Positions 51,312 through 51,373 of a stretch of DNA of 51,373 nt are shown in pieces; positions within the stretch are counted from its first letter, which is position 1; each line of letters begins with the position of its first letter. Origin of the DNA: Sphingomonas parapaucimobilis NBRC 15100. GTDB taxonomy: Bacteria; Pseudomonadota; Alphaproteobacteria; Sphingomonadales; Sphingomonadaceae. The notes under the pieces are model-generated. The model was not told the DNA's origin. It ran no database searches and was given only the letters and a program-made list of their open reading frames with translations. The DNA lies in the NCBI RefSeq assembly GCF_000787715.1, contig NZ_BBPI01000099.1:1-51373 (forward strand), in the 5' to 3' direction. Both the position numbers and the translations under genes were made by a program.

Positions 51312-51373
51312 AGACCGAAGTGTAACGTAAAAGGCCCCGTCACCGCAAAACATATGGTACTATCTATGTGAGA

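Noticed and set aside
1..51373. Window as a closed circular plasmid
   Set aside because: Joining the ends places a TGA two codons before the first recombinase frame and provides no ATG, GTG or TTG start; a slice of a larger replicon is more likely.

Overview
The window reads as a slice of a GC-rich alphaproteobacterial plasmid, most likely from a sphingomonad. Direct signs of a plasmid are a MobF relaxase, two RPA-type replication initiators each with a ParA gene, an iteron array, a Tn3-family transposon and four small serine recombinases. The host group is inferred from the protein styles (RPA-type RepA, NodT-type outer-membrane factor) and is not proven. Joining the two window ends would put a stop codon two codons before the first reading frame, so the window is probably a slice and not a closed circle.

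Layout. 1-9039 is a defence island. It starts with a 5'-cut serine recombinase. A leftward cluster follows: ribbon-helix-helix regulator, C5-cytosine methyltransferase, NotI-like endonuclease, then a coupled pair made of a ParB/Srx-like protein and a putative PD-(D/E)XK nuclease. A divergent NYN-domain protein sits beside it, then a three-gene Thoeris-type operon (SIR2-SLOG ThsA, MTH538-type TIR, second TIR) and an orphan Phd-like antitoxin. 9090-15712 is the mobilisation region: MobF relaxase, its RHH/membrane partner, two XRE regulators with palindromic candidate operators, and small membrane proteins. 15713-18418 is the replication and partition region: AT-rich repeats, five iterons, repA1, a small RHH protein and parA1.

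18520-19841 holds a SIMPL-domain lipoprotein and the 3' part of an MFS gene cut by a transposon. 19842-27932 is that transposon: Tn3 family, 38-bp inverted repeats, chromate cargo (chrB-chrA, a Rap1a-like protein, a DUF1259 protein, a DUF4142 protein), tnpR and tnpA. Its right end lies inside the remains of an iteron next to a second, diverged rep-par block (27933-30010) that has no iteron array. 30366-45418 carries ordinary accessory genes: a TPR protein, an MFS exporter, a tripartite RND efflux pump with a divergent two-component system, an outer-membrane barrel, an amine oxidase, an exported HIUase-like protein and an ATP-grasp enzyme.

45807-49733 is a second defence island in which all five genes read leftward: serine recombinase, D12-class adenine methyltransferase, restriction endonuclease, KwaA, KwaB. 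Four of the genes form two tightly coupled groups (recombinase-methyltransferase-endonuclease and KwaA-KwaB). The window ends with an exported protein of unknown function and a fourth serine recombinase.

The most notable points are the number of defence modules (two R-M systems, Thoeris, Kiwa, and a possible new ParB-like/nuclease pair), the paired rep-par blocks, and the missing target-site duplication of the chromate transposon, which suggests a deletion that removed the second origin.
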